Source: Paramacrobiotus metropolitanus (Eukaryota > Tardigrada > Eutardigrada > Parachela > Macrobiotidae). Taken from it: 64,000 bases of DNA. The DNA is taken from positions 868,001-932,000 of the forward strand of contig NW_026570277.1 in NCBI RefSeq assembly GCF_019649055.1, read 5' to 3'. Position 1 is the first letter of the stretch; every line of letters begins with the position of its first letter. Shown here in pieces: positions 1 through 9,093 of the stretch. The notes under the pieces are model-generated. The model saw only the letters and a program-made list of their open reading frames with translations. It did no database searches and was not told where the DNA came from. The position numbers were made by a program, and so were the translations under genes.

Positions 1-1060
1 TTATCGAGGTAGTGCAGAGCGGATATGCGGCTCCTGCTGAAGATGCTGCTAGTGGTATTCCAGCTGAAGGATGGGCTCAGTTGTATTCCATACTGTTGCC
101 GAACGAGTTCGTAGCAATCGAGGCACCTGTTGCTGCTGCACCTCCAAACAACGGTCAGCTAATGCAAGGTACGAAGATCTTCATAAATATTTTTATGTTT
201 TTCTTATTGATCACTCATTTGATCGGAAGTTTATTTATTTCATGTTTTTTTTTCTTGAAAAAAAAGTAGCAATTAAAATGCGATTTGACACTTCTAGGTG
301 GCGCTGCCGTTACGAATACCATTTCGCACGGCGACACAACAGTACTGCATTTTATGCGAGACGGTCGTAATGAAGTGTATGAACTACGCCTTAACACTTC
401 AATCCAAAATCCGGAGATGTCCAAAGACCAGTTTGCGGCTTTCATGGAGTATGCGCTTTCCTACCGAAGCCACAACGACGCCAAGAATCCACTGGAAATT
501 GATGTGGACCATCAACAACCAAACGCGGAAGCTTGGGATTTAGGGCCGGACTTGCGGGGATTGTTCAGGACCTCACCGCGTGGAGTTCTTCTACGTTTCG
601 AGATCTCGGCTCGCTGTTTTCCCAGCATACGCTATTTTGTCTTGAAGCAGTTCAGGGATGCAAAGGCTGACCAGCAGCTGATTCTACTAGACAGTTTCGT
701 GCCTTTTAACGATCGCAATGCCGGCGGTGAGTTAGTTCTAAATTTTCTGACAAATAAGCCTGAATAGTATTTTGATGGGATCTCTTCGTAGCACTACCGT
801 CGTCGTTCTGGGACCAGTACCTAGATGAACTGAATAAAAAGATTCAGCTTTTCCTGCCTGATTTCATGGAGAAGAATACAAAAAACGGAAAGAAGCCGAC
901 ACGAAATGTTAAAGAACGCGTGTTAACAGCGTTGCCGGATGGCTGTTACTATGCCTGGCTGTTTAAGCATCTAAACTTCTTGAAAGATTATGACCTCCAG
1001 CAGTTCTCTGATCTTAAAGAGACAGTGTTGACTCAGTATTTTGATAGGATTATGTTGTGA
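1..1060 (+). CDS. Unrecognised host gene, 3' part (three exons)
   Basis: I do not recognise this gene. Three exons join in one frame: 1-168 (open at the window edge), 298-726 and 792-1060. The first intron runs from GTACGA to CTTCTAG and the second from GTGAGT to TTCGTAG. The visible protein begins mid-gene with an alanine/proline-rich stretch (EAPVAAAPP). The middle exon is about 143 residues of mixed helical/strand character, and the last is a lysine-rich then helical tail of about 89 residues ending in DRIML. The stop codon overlaps an AATAAA signal, which supports this as the true 3' end. It lies just left of the Polinton terminus and has clean host-type introns, so I read it as host DNA. 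The start and the full function lie outside the window. Confidence 0.7.
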
Positions 1061-1065
1061 ATAAA
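1060..1065 (+). terminator. Poly(A) signal AATAAA
   Basis: AATAAA overlaps the TGA stop of the preceding gene, so its 3' untranslated region must be very short. It lies about 50 bases before the first Polinton terminal motif. Confidence 0.5.
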
Positions 1066-1114
1066 GCGAGACGGCTTCGTACGGTTCCCAGTGTTTTATT
1101 TATTCAAGTCATGG

Positions 1115-1139
1115 TTACCCCCACGGAAACCCCCACGGG
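1115..1139 (+). repeat. Candidate left terminal inverted repeat of Polinton
   Basis: Two ACCCCCAC blocks separated by four to five bases, followed by GGG, match the reverse complement of 28205-28229 with only a few differences. Sequence inside the motif does not obviously continue to match, so the repeat is short or eroded compared with typical Polinton ends. Confidence 0.45.
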
Positions 1140-1634
1140 TTCCTATTTAAAAGCCAACTAATTTAACATCAAATAATCCAAAGTCATTTATAGCTCTTGC
1201 TCCCGCTTCTGTCCTGACGCGAGTGTCCAAACGTAAACTATAAATGAAAAAGCTGAAATTTGCGAAACAGTAATATTCGCCAACGGGTAGCAAGTACCTT
1301 CATTAGGACGTCGAATTCCGAAGTGTATGATTCCAGTAATCCGTCTGCAGTACTTTTCCGAATGATTCCAACATGACGAAAAAAGTGAACATTGCAAATA
1401 AGAAGAAATAAAAAACGGCAACGACTATTTTTTCCCACCGCCGCTCGTGGCGGGTCATTTCGGGTAACTTTGCTTGTAGATTAGACATTGCGAGCGATTT
1501 TTACTATTGTGAACGGAGGTTGCAAAATGTGAATGTGAACGGAGGTTGCAAAATGCACAGGAGTGTCGTGTGAAAAACCTCAAACTGCATAGGAGTGACG
1601 TGTGCAAATCCGCAAACTGCACAGGAGGATCGAC

Positions 1635-1641
1635 TATAAAA
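1635..1641 (+). promoter_or_regulatory. TATA box of the BIR gene
   Basis: TATAAAA sits 39 to 45 bases upstream of the BIR start codon. Just upstream (about 1508-1630) short imperfect repeats of GGAGGTTGCAAAATG-like and AAACTGCACAGGAG-like units are stacked, which could be regulatory or simple slippage products. Position and sequence support a core promoter driving the rightward genes. Confidence 0.5.
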
Positions 1642-1679
1642 CGGTCGATCACCGGTAGACAGACCTCATTTTCTCTGCA

Positions 1680-2680
1680 ATGGAGCCTTTCGGTACCTCT
1701 GCTTTTAGCACAGTAAAAAGTCGTTTACTGACCTTTCCTGTCGAGCGATTGAATTCCCGTGTCAAACTCCCTCGGCGTCTAGCCGAAGCCGGATACATTT
1801 ACGTGCCTGACCAAGGCCATTATCTCGTCAAGTGTTTCTGTTGTGGTCATCGGCTGACATTTGCCGAGTAGGGCGACGATTTTTGGAAGAAACACGCCAC
1901 AGGCAATCCAGACTGTCGTTACCTGCAGGCCCTGCGCCCAGCGTATGCAAATGTCCATCGCGAACTGAACCAGTACTGGCAAGAGTATTGACCAATGTGC
2001 GTTATTTTCTTCGTGACCTTGTTGCAGCATTTCATTAATCTGTTTTAATTTGCAGCATGGCTCCCTACAACCCCCGTATGGTGCATTATCTCGCCCGCCT
2101 GAACAGTTTCAACCGCGTGAAGCGATGGCAGTTCACTACGCAGACGAAAGAGGACATGGCCGCGGCCGGATTTTCCCATACTTGGTCCAACCTCATCCAC
2201 TGCTACTGCTGCGGTTTGGGGCTGTGGAACTTGCTGCCCTATGAACAAGTGGACATTCATCACGCCCGCTACCGACCCCAATGTCCCGTGATTGTCAGCC
2301 GACTGGGATTAGAAGCCATCGCCGAGATTCAGCGCCTCCAGGAGAATGCCAATGAAGCCCATTGCCGCGTTGAAGAGTTATGGGATCGCCGAGGACCAAG
2401 CAATGGTAATATATGCTACTGCTGCGAGGAAGACGAACTGGGACCTCCCAGGGATATGAAAACCACCGAGAACCGCTTGGCGTCCTACCCTGCCAGCTGG
2501 AAATCCCGGGTCGTCCATCCAGTACGTCTAACTGCCGCTGGGTTTCAATGGAATGGAGGGAATACTGCTGAATGCGTGTATTGCGGCCTGGAGGTGGACA
2601 AGTGGAAGCAAGGCGACGATCCCGAGGAAGTACACCGTTCTCTAAGGCCTGAGTGTAAAAGTCTGTGCTGTATGTATTAA
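1680..2680 (+). pseudogene. Triple BIR-domain (inhibitor-of-apoptosis-like) protein, interrupted
   Basis: BIR domains are zinc-binding folds that in IAP proteins bind caspases or their antagonists; BIR genes are known accessory genes of adintoviruses. Three BIR-like units are visible. The first (from 1680) has the CFCC motif and is followed by an in-frame TAG at 1869-1871, after which the same frame continues with GDDFW and an HA...C...Y signature. The second and third lie in the uninterrupted stretch 2057-2680, with HCYCC and ECVYC zinc ligands each followed by a downstream H and C. A short intron (about 1984-2055, ending TTTGCAG) could join the halves, or the second ATG at 2057 could be a separate start. 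The TAG makes this copy probably defective. No RING or CARD domain is visible. Confidence 0.75.
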
Positions 2681-2716
2681 AGCGGCATCTTTATTTTTGA
2701 ACTCATTTTTGTCACC

Positions 2717-3478
2717 ATGTGTAGCCTTTTAAAAGAATATCCGCGCTTTCAAGCGCCTTTTGGTATGTGTGTTTGTGGGCCGACAATGTCGGGTAAAACA
2801 CAGTTTGTATTATCTTTAATTAAAAACCGCGCGCAAATGATCTGGTCGTCGCCTGACCGAGTTGTTTACTGTTATGGGGAATGGCAGAAAGCATTCGATG
2901 AGTTCCAAGATTCTGTTGAATTTATTAAAGGCATCGATGCGGTTTTTGAAACAGAGGGTTTCTTTGACCTAAGTCAGCATACTCTGTTAATCATCGATGA
3001 TCTCGCTAGTGATATTTGCAAAGACGTGCACTGCTCAAATTTGTTTACGCGCGGTATCCGTCATAAAAACGTTTCGGTGGTTTTGCTTTTACAAAACCTT
3101 TATAAGCAAGGAAAGTCCATGCGAGACATTACTCTGAACTCGCAATATCCTGTATTATTTAAGAACGTGCGCGATATCAATCAAATTAGGCTGCTGGCTC
3201 GTCAAACCGGGCTGAATCAGCTGATCGACGCCTACCGCAAAGTTACCGCGGAACCGTACGAACCATTAATAATTGATATGCGATCGACGTGCCCGGACTA
3301 TTTAAGGGTGAGATCGCACACCCTTCCCAAGCAGTCGATGCGAATTTTTGTGAAAGCCAATTCTAATGATATACCAAAACCATGTCGGAACAGCCGGTCT
3401 CAAGCCGAAACAGCGCCGCATCTTGATGGGATTCGCCAACAAACCCCAGCTGAAGGCCATAGAAGAAATTGCGGTTAA
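2717..3478 (+). CDS. FtsK/HerA-type genome-packaging ATPase
   Basis: This 253-residue protein is the DNA-packaging motor of the Polinton/adintovirus lineage, related to poxvirus A32-type ATPases; it would pump element DNA into capsids. The Walker A motif GPTMSGKT is at residues 21-28, and Walker B LIIDD at about 91-95. The following segment VVLLLQNLYKQG matches the sensor region of this family. Its length is normal for the family and no interruption is seen, so this is one of the few intact genes of the element. Its 3' end overlaps the start of the next gene (3366) in another frame. Confidence 0.88.
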   Translation: MCSLLKEYPRFQAPFGMCVCGPTMSGKTQFVLSLIKNRAQMIWSSPDRVVYCYGEWQKAFDEFQDSVEFIKGIDAVFETEGFFDLSQHTLLIIDDLASDICKDVHCSNLFTRGIRHKNVSVVLLLQNLYKQGKSMRDITLNSQYPVLFKNVRDINQIRLLARQTGLNQLIDAYRKVTAEPYEPLIIDMRSTCPDYLRVRSHTLPKQSMRIFVKANSNDIPKPCRNSRSQAETAPHLDGIRQQTPAEGHRRNCG

Positions 3479-4054
3479 CATCATCAAAAACACCGTCAGC
3501 TTGTCACCAACCGAATTGAACAAGTGCAAACGTCATCGCAAAGCATTAAAGCTGTTAGCACTGCGGCGGTATCCCATGAAAGCCAAGAAACGGATTTGCA
3601 GCAAGGTGGATTTCTGGGTGCAATTTTGCCTGTTATTGCTGGCGTACTCACATCATTGATTGCAATGGATGAATATTTTATTGTTCCTCGCCGTGTCATG
3701 GAGGAGCGACTACATGAAAAGATTCAAGTCAATCGAAAGCCACCGGAAGCCAAGGCCGTTGTTTCGTTGGACAACTTAGTGGCCGAAACCTTGCAGCGGA
3801 AAGATATAAGCGAATATGAAAAAGCCAGTCAACTTTCCAGTATCTTAGAACGTTTTCTGGCTCTGAAGCAAAAAGCAATGCCCGATGAAAATCCTGTGGA
3901 ACCTCCCCAATACGTGCCTCCTATTCCCCCTACAACCAAAAAGCCCCGCCCTAGTCGCCCCAAAGAGAAAGCTGATGAAGTACCCGTCCCTGTGCCCCGC
4001 TTACGATCACATAAACACCAAACGGGACACGGCATGCAGCGAAAAATTAATTAG
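3366..4054 (+). pseudogene. pX-like / membrane-associated virion protein, frameshifted
   Basis: Polintons and adintoviruses usually have, between the ATPase and integrase, a small basic protein with a glycine-led hydrophobic segment. Here the first frame (3366-3659) holds the basic helical part, with KCKRHRKALKLLALRR. The second frame (3524-4054) holds the hydrophobic segment GGFLGAILPVIAGVLTSLI and then the conserved-looking C-terminal part (EYFIVPRRVMEERL, and later ISEYEKASQLSSILERFLAL), ending in a proline- and lysine-rich tail. The frames swap at about 3590-3600, so a single-base change splits the gene. The role (capsid DNA condensation or membrane interaction) is inferred from position and layout only. 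Confidence 0.6.
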
Positions 4055-4144
4055 ATCACACTGCCGTAATGTATGGGTTTCTGCCATCTGTAATCCGTTT
4101 GTGCCGATTTTTCAAAATTTACTGCGTGTCGAACTGCTGTAACG

Positions 4145-5197
4145 ATGGATCGTCTAACGAAGAGGTACCTCGATCCTCGTCATCCCGGAAGTTTTGGCGG
4201 GGTCGAGCGATTTCGAAGAACACTAAAAACCAGAGCCAACAAACGGAAAGCGGAGGAGATCCTACAAGAGATCGATGCGTACACTGTCACCAAAGAAAGC
4301 CGGAAACGGTTTCCACGCAATCCAGTGATAGTTACCAATCTGCAGCAGCAGTACCAAGCTGATTTGGCTGATTTGTCCAAATACTCCAAGGAAAATGACG
4401 GATTCAAGTATTTGCTGTTTGTGATTGACTGCTTCTCCAAAATGTTGAGTATCCAAGCTTTAAAAACCAAGACCGGAAAGGAAACCCGCGATGCCCTCCA
4501 GAAATCTTTCAAAGAACTCGGTACTCCGGAAAAGTTACAATATGATAAAGGAACGGAAATGCTTAACGCAACCGTTCGTGCTTTTTTGAAAAACCAGACC
4601 GTACAATTCTTTACGTCCCAGAACGAAGATATAAAATGCGCCATGGCTGAGCGTGTCATTCGTACAATCAAATCCCGCATTTTCCGACTATTCCGTTACC
4701 GCGTCTGCACCCGCTACATTGACAAACTGAAGGACATTGTGTACTCGTACAATCACTCCATGCACAGCGCCCACGGGATGCGACCAGTTGATGTCAAGCA
4801 AGAAAAATCGTTGCGTGTGTACAACAAGCTGTACCCTGAGCCTAAGGCAACAAAACCGCGCTAGAAAGTTGGTGATGCCGTGCGTATTTCCATCCCTAAA
4901 GGAAAAGTGGAAAAGGGATACACTTACCGATTTAAGGAAGAAATATTTTTCATCAAGCAAGTTATTCCTCATCCGGTACCGGTTTACGTTTTGAAAGATT
5001 ATCAAGAGAACACCATTGACGGAAAATTCTACGAACCCGAGTTATCTCTCGTCCGCAACGTTCCTGACAAAGAGCATACTGTGGACTTTATTGTAAAGCG
5101 CCGTGGAAAGAAGGTCCTAGTGCGTTGGTTAGGTTACGGACCGGAACACGATCAGTGGATTGATGAAAAATGTATGAAGGTGCGCCATTCTACCTGA
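4145..5197 (+). pseudogene. Polinton integrase (DDE catalytic core plus chromodomain), TAG-interrupted
   Basis: This retroviral-type integrase inserts the element into host DNA. The catalytic core is in 4145-4864. Acidic residues consistent with the DDE triad are D73 (in QADLADL), D134 (in YDKGTE) and E169 (in AMAERV), and the D134-E169 spacing is that of the DD35E class. A TAG at 4862-4864 interrupts the frame. The same frame then continues through an SH3-like linker (VGDAVRISIPKG) and a chromodomain with VKRRGKKVLVRWLGYG and QWIDE, ending at 5197. Chromodomains target related integrases to marked chromatin. The 3' end overlaps the minor capsid start at 5170. Apart from the amber codon no damage is seen. 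Confidence 0.85.
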
Positions 5198-6378
5198 CGC
5201 TGCCCAATGATGTGGCTACGGATCCTGCCAACACCCCATCAAATTGGACTACCAAACTAAAGCATCCAATCACCTTGAAAGGAAAATGGGAAATGGCACT
5301 GGTCGAGCTGCAGTATCTAAATTCTTTTTATACGTTGCCTGTTGAACAAAAAATTGAACTAGATGTTGTTCGCGAATTTTACTTGAAAAAAGATGGAGAG
5401 TTTATTGCCACTCCCAGATATGTCAGTGTCCAGAAAAGCATTGTGGTCCCACCAGGTAATTACAAGAACGCGGAGTTGCTTCTGCAAACCATCAATTCTT
5501 TGGCTCCTGTCGTTAAATCTTATTTGCTGGATGGAAGAGTGACAGAGGACAAGAGTGCACTGCCCAACAACAAAATGTTCGAAGTGCAGTTTTTTACGCC
5601 AACTAATCACAAGGTCAAGCTGAGCATCGGAAATGACCGAGTATCCATATACTTTCCACCTGAATCCTTAACCCTTCAAAAGATTCTGGGTTTCGATCAA
5701 AGCCTATTCGAACCCAATCTTGCTGCTGAAACCATTGACACTGCCCAAGGTCAAGCAAGAGCGAAATACTTGGCATTCTGGGACAAAGCTCCGACACCAA
5801 AAGTCACTACATTCATTTCCGACCGTCCTGTCAACACACTGCTCGGTAACCAAAGCCTATTCTTATACAGCGATGTGGCCGACTACAGTCTGATCGGAGA
5901 CACCGCGGCGCAGTTTCTGCGCGCCGTACCTATTAGAGGCGAAGTGAACCAAACCGTGGAAGCACGCTTCGACATTCCCCATTATGTTCCAGTTCTTCGA
6001 CATTTCCCATTATGTTCCAGTTCATTATGTTCCATTCCATTATGTTCCAGCGCCCTCATTCGCTACCGTGGAACACTACAAAACGGCTCTGGCCTTCCTC
6101 AAATCCTGAAGAGCTTATTTGCCAAAATATCGGCGTTCGCCAAACCCATAATACGCCGGGCCGCCCCGCATGCCAAGGCAGCGTTGGATGCCGCCACGCC
6201 TCACTTGCAAGAACCTGCTACCGGGGCTATTAAAGAGGTTGCTGATAAAGCCAGAGAGACCATAAGCAAACGTTTAGCACCGCAAGAAGGAAGTGGTATT
6301 CGGAAGAAACGCCGGATTGTACGTAACCGACAGCGTATTAAACGCATTCCTCCAACCAATATTCCCGACTACTTTTAA
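5170..6378 (+). CDS. Minor capsid (penton) protein apparently fused to a pVI-like protein
   Basis: The first 280 or so residues match the Polinton minor capsid (penton-type, single jelly-roll) protein: FYLTLPNDVATD near the start, then NTPSNWTTKL, GKWEMALVELQY and later LFLYSDVADYSLIGDTAAQFLRAVP in two adjacent blocks. The frame then passes through a short repeat (5971-6050) that encodes low-complexity cysteine/serine-rich sequence. It continues into YRGTLQNGSGLPQILKSLF and an alanine-rich, basic tail. That second part resembles the separate small virion protein that normally follows as its own gene (adenovirus pVI-like position). I infer that repeat slippage and deletion removed the penton C-terminus and the start of the next gene and fused the remainder in frame. 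Confidence 0.75.
   Translation: MYEGAPFYLTLPNDVATDPANTPSNWTTKLKHPITLKGKWEMALVELQYLNSFYTLPVEQKIELDVVREFYLKKDGEFIATPRYVSVQKSIVVPPGNYKNAELLLQTINSLAPVVKSYLLDGRVTEDKSALPNNKMFEVQFFTPTNHKVKLSIGNDRVSIYFPPESLTLQKILGFDQSLFEPNLAAETIDTAQGQARAKYLAFWDKAPTPKVTTFISDRPVNTLLGNQSLFLYSDVADYSLIGDTAAQFLRAVPIRGEVNQTVEARFDIPHYVPVLRHFPLCSSSLCSIPLCSSALIRYRGTLQNGSGLPQILKSLFAKISAFAKPIIRRAAPHAKAALDAATPHLQEPATGAIKEVADKARETISKRLAPQEGSGIRKKRRIVRNRQRIKRIPPTNIPDYF
5971..6050 (+). repeat. Degenerate tandem repeat of ATTATGTTCCAG
   Basis: Four copies or part-copies of an ATTATGTTCCAG-like unit are spaced irregularly inside the penton/pVI fusion ORF. They keep the frame open but encode sequence unlike either partner protein, marking the join. 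Confidence 0.8.
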
Positions 6379-6380
6379 CC

Positions 6381-7718
6381 ATGGCTTTACTGATGATGGA
6401 AAATTCGGAACCGGCAATGCAGCTAGTGAACCAACTGTTTGCCTTACCGGCTACGCTGACTGATCGATGGCGCACCGAACACGAGAAGTGGAACCCTACT
6501 ACGATTCTGACGGATAGCGGCTCGGCTGGCGATATTAATTTTTATATTCCTCCCAGTACTGCTGGACTGCTTAGCCTGGCAGACATGATCTTAGAATTGG
6601 AGGTCGGCATTAAAGTAAAGAAAGGAGCTGCTGACTGGACGCTCGTAACGAACGCTGACAATGTGGCACCCGTCAACAACTTTCTGCATTCGCTGTTTTC
6701 TTCCTGCCACGTAACCGTGGCAAATCGACTAATCTCCGATGCCGCGACATTTTATCCATACCGGGCTTATTTGGACTCTCTCCTGTCCTATTCGGTGGAT
6801 GCCAAAAGGTCCCAATTGTCATCGGCTGCGTTTTACACAGACACTGCACACAAGATGAGCGACGAAAAAGACAACAAAGGAGAAGTAAGCCGCAAAGCCC
6901 TATTTGCTGGCGGTAACTACGTGCAGTTGTCGGGTAAAATATTTGCGGACTTATTCGACCAAAGTAAGCCATTGTGCACTGGTGTTCCCATCAATATCCG
7001 GTTGGTAATGAGCCGGCCGGAATTCTGTTTGCGTGTATGGGATACTGATGCCACCAAACAATTCAAACCGTTCATTCGCAATGCGCGCTTATCGGTCCGC
7101 CGGTATATCCCGGCACCCGATTTTATGACGGCCGTGGCCTCGGAAATGCTGAAAAAAACCGTCAAGTATCACATTGAGCGCGTGGTGATGCGTGTATCGG
7201 ATATTCCACAAAAGACGCAGAGCACCGTGGTGAGCAACCTCCAGATTGGACAGATTCCCAAGGCTATGATTATCGGTTTCCTGGAAAGCGACGATTTTCA
7301 CGGCAACATCAAAACGAACCCCTTCAACATTCAACACTTTAACATCACCCAGATCAGTGTGGAAGTAGATGGACAGAGCTACCCCACAAAACCCTACACT
7401 GCCGATTTTGGACGGTCACAGTCGTTAGAGTGCTACGACGGTTTGTTGGACGCTTTGGGATATCGAACACATCCACAAAACAGGGTGCACTTCAGTCGGA
7501 CCGCTTATAATGGTGGTTACACGTTATTCGGCTTTGACTTAACGCCGGGACATACTGGAAGAGGACCGCTGACTTTAGTGAAACAAGGCAATTTAAGCGT
7601 GTCGGTCAACTTTGAAAAACCTCTGGATAAAACAGTCATGATGGTCGCCATGTTGGTGTACGACAGCATTATCGAAATTAACCAGCATCGCCAACTGATT
7701 GCGGACTTTTCAACATGA
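6381..7718 (+). CDS. Double-jelly-roll major capsid protein
   Basis: This 445-residue hexon-like protein would form the trimeric shell of the virion. Family-typical segments are present: GDINFYIPPSTAGLLSLADM near residue 55, VAPVNNFLHSLFSSCHVTVAN near 95-115 (two adjacent blocks), FYPYRAYLDSLLSY near 130, and the late FGFDLTPG segment. The ORF is uninterrupted from an ATG two bases after the penton stop to a TGA that overlaps the protease start by four bases (ATGA), a tight viral-type gene junction. This is the most convincing capsid marker in the window. Confidence 0.9.
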   Translation: MALLMMENSEPAMQLVNQLFALPATLTDRWRTEHEKWNPTTILTDSGSAGDINFYIPPSTAGLLSLADMILELEVGIKVKKGAADWTLVTNADNVAPVNNFLHSLFSSCHVTVANRLISDAATFYPYRAYLDSLLSYSVDAKRSQLSSAAFYTDTAHKMSDEKDNKGEVSRKALFAGGNYVQLSGKIFADLFDQSKPLCTGVPINIRLVMSRPEFCLRVWDTDATKQFKPFIRNARLSVRRYIPAPDFMTAVASEMLKKTVKYHIERVVMRVSDIPQKTQSTVVSNLQIGQIPKAMIIGFLESDDFHGNIKTNPFNIQHFNITQISVEVDGQSYPTKPYTADFGRSQSLECYDGLLDALGYRTHPQNRVHFSRTAYNGGYTLFGFDLTPGHTGRGPLTLVKQGNLSVSVNFEKPLDKTVMMVAMLVYDSIIEINQHRQLIADFST

Positions 7719-8232
7719 ACACGGACCAGATTTTTAGTGCCCTACATTCGAACTCATCGACGAAAACAGTGTTGCGTGGAGTGTATGCTAGCGACAAAGT
7801 GCCAAGTACACTGTCGCCTACCCTGGTGCGGCGGTGGTCAACACAGATCCAGTGGACCAAGACGGATCACACTAGGTGGCTCTCTACCAGGAACAAGATG
7901 GAGTTTTGGAAGTGTTTGATTCATTTGGGAGGAAACTGGATTCGTATACAAAGAATTTTGCAAGTTTAATGTCAGAGAATCGGATTATAGAGCAATCCGA
8001 ACAATTTCAGTCTGAATATTCTACCGTGTGTGGGCAATATTGTTTATTTTTCATTCTTCGACGTGTTTGTGGTGAATCTTACACTAATATTGTGCATTTG
8101 TTTACCGATAATCGAGCGAGCAACGACAAAATGGTCTGTCAGTACGTTAATTCTTATTTTGACATCAACACTCAAGTCGTTGACAATGCGTTTATCCGAC
8201 AAATATGTAAACGTATAGCGGAAATAAAATGA
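7715..8232 (+). pseudogene. Adenovirus-type cysteine protease, frameshifted and TAG-interrupted
   Basis: This is the maturation protease of adenovirus/Polinton type (catalytic His, Asp/Glu, Cys). The start (7715) gives FRAME 1 with RGVYASDKVPSTL, typical of the N-terminus. A frameshift falls at about 7810-7830. The second frame carries DGSH, then an in-frame TAG (7873-7875) exactly where the family has the tryptophan of its HW motif, then VALYQEQ, FDSFGRKL and the catalytic-cysteine region STVCGQYCLFF. A TGG to TAG change would explain the stop. The gene ends with TGA at 8232. It is non-functional as read. Confidence 0.75.
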
Positions 8233-8327
8233 CAAAAGAAAAGAACCGCGGTCCTTGCAATTAGGAAAATAATAACTAAAGAGCCATGTGAAATGCTAGG
8301 ACAACAAGTAGTAATCACTGACATCGC

Positions 8328-8973
8328 TCAGATGAGCTTAGCAAACATGGCACGAAACTCCAAAGCATTAAGTTCAAGATACCCTTTAACGTCCAACCCA
8401 ATGACTTGCCCAACATCCACTTGGTCAGCTTCCAACAGCACAGCCTCCACGTAGCGCGACTCCAGAATAGCTTTCTCAGCCGCTGCCCATTCGTCATCGC
8501 TGGCGCTCCCGCACACCATCTTGCCGTTACGTCCACGCATCTGGTGGATCAGCTCCGTAAACTCTTCGGCCACTTCCTGGAATAAATCATGCACATGGAA
8601 ACGTGCAAATAAAACTTGAAACAGAACCGCTTACTTCTTTCAGCTTGTCGTAAGCCAGGGCAGACTTCAAAGTCTTAGGCACATGGTTGGCTTCATCCAC
8701 AGTGATGATCTCTTTCAGCAGGGTCATGTCCACAACCAGCTCCTTCAGTCCGTCGTAGGTTTTCAATCCGAACGTCACACCAGCTTTGGTAGGAATCAGG
8801 TCGCCGTTGTTGCCAAGAGTGTAACGACGCACGGTGGCCGTGTTGACACGATTGTAGCGTCCCCATCCAAAGTACAATCCATTCTCCAGGGCGTACAGTG
8901 GTGTCAGCTTACCGTCAGTCCCGCTGCTGCACTGGGAAATCTTGTCCAGGTCCCCTTTGCCACTCATAATCAA
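8328..8973 (-). CDS. PC4/p15-like transcriptional coactivator candidate (two exons)
   Basis: Leftward gene with exon 1 at about 8973-8634 and exon 2 at about 8584-8328. The intron has a GTAAGC donor and a TTATTCCAG acceptor, about 50 bases. Residues about 29-85 match the layout of the PC4 single-strand-DNA-binding domain: a YALENGLYFGWGRYN strand pair, VRRYT at the place of the IReY motif, then GDLIPTKAGVTFGLKTYDGL, like the PG-K-GISL-W-L block. PC4 proteins bind single-stranded or melted promoter DNA and help transcription or replication. The C-terminal 85 residues are acidic/helical and unrecognised. It is divergent from the TBP-like gene, 120 bases away. The PC4 call is from pattern only and could be wrong. 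Confidence 0.5.
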
Positions 8974-9093
8974 GGCTCATAAGCGCATGAATCAATCTGG
9001 AGGACTATCACTGCCCAACGTTCCGGCGATTGACATCTGCAAGCCAAACCACCCAGCGGAAGGCAATCATCTTCGGACTGTGGTTACACAGGA

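Noticed and set aside
1115-1139. ACCCCCAC motifs as telomeric repeats.
   Set aside because: Only two units, no array, and the motif does not match telomere repeats known to me; position fits a transposon end better.
4180-4680. 166-residue leftward ORF opposite the integrase.
   Set aside because: Shadow of the integrase coding frame; no recognisable motif.
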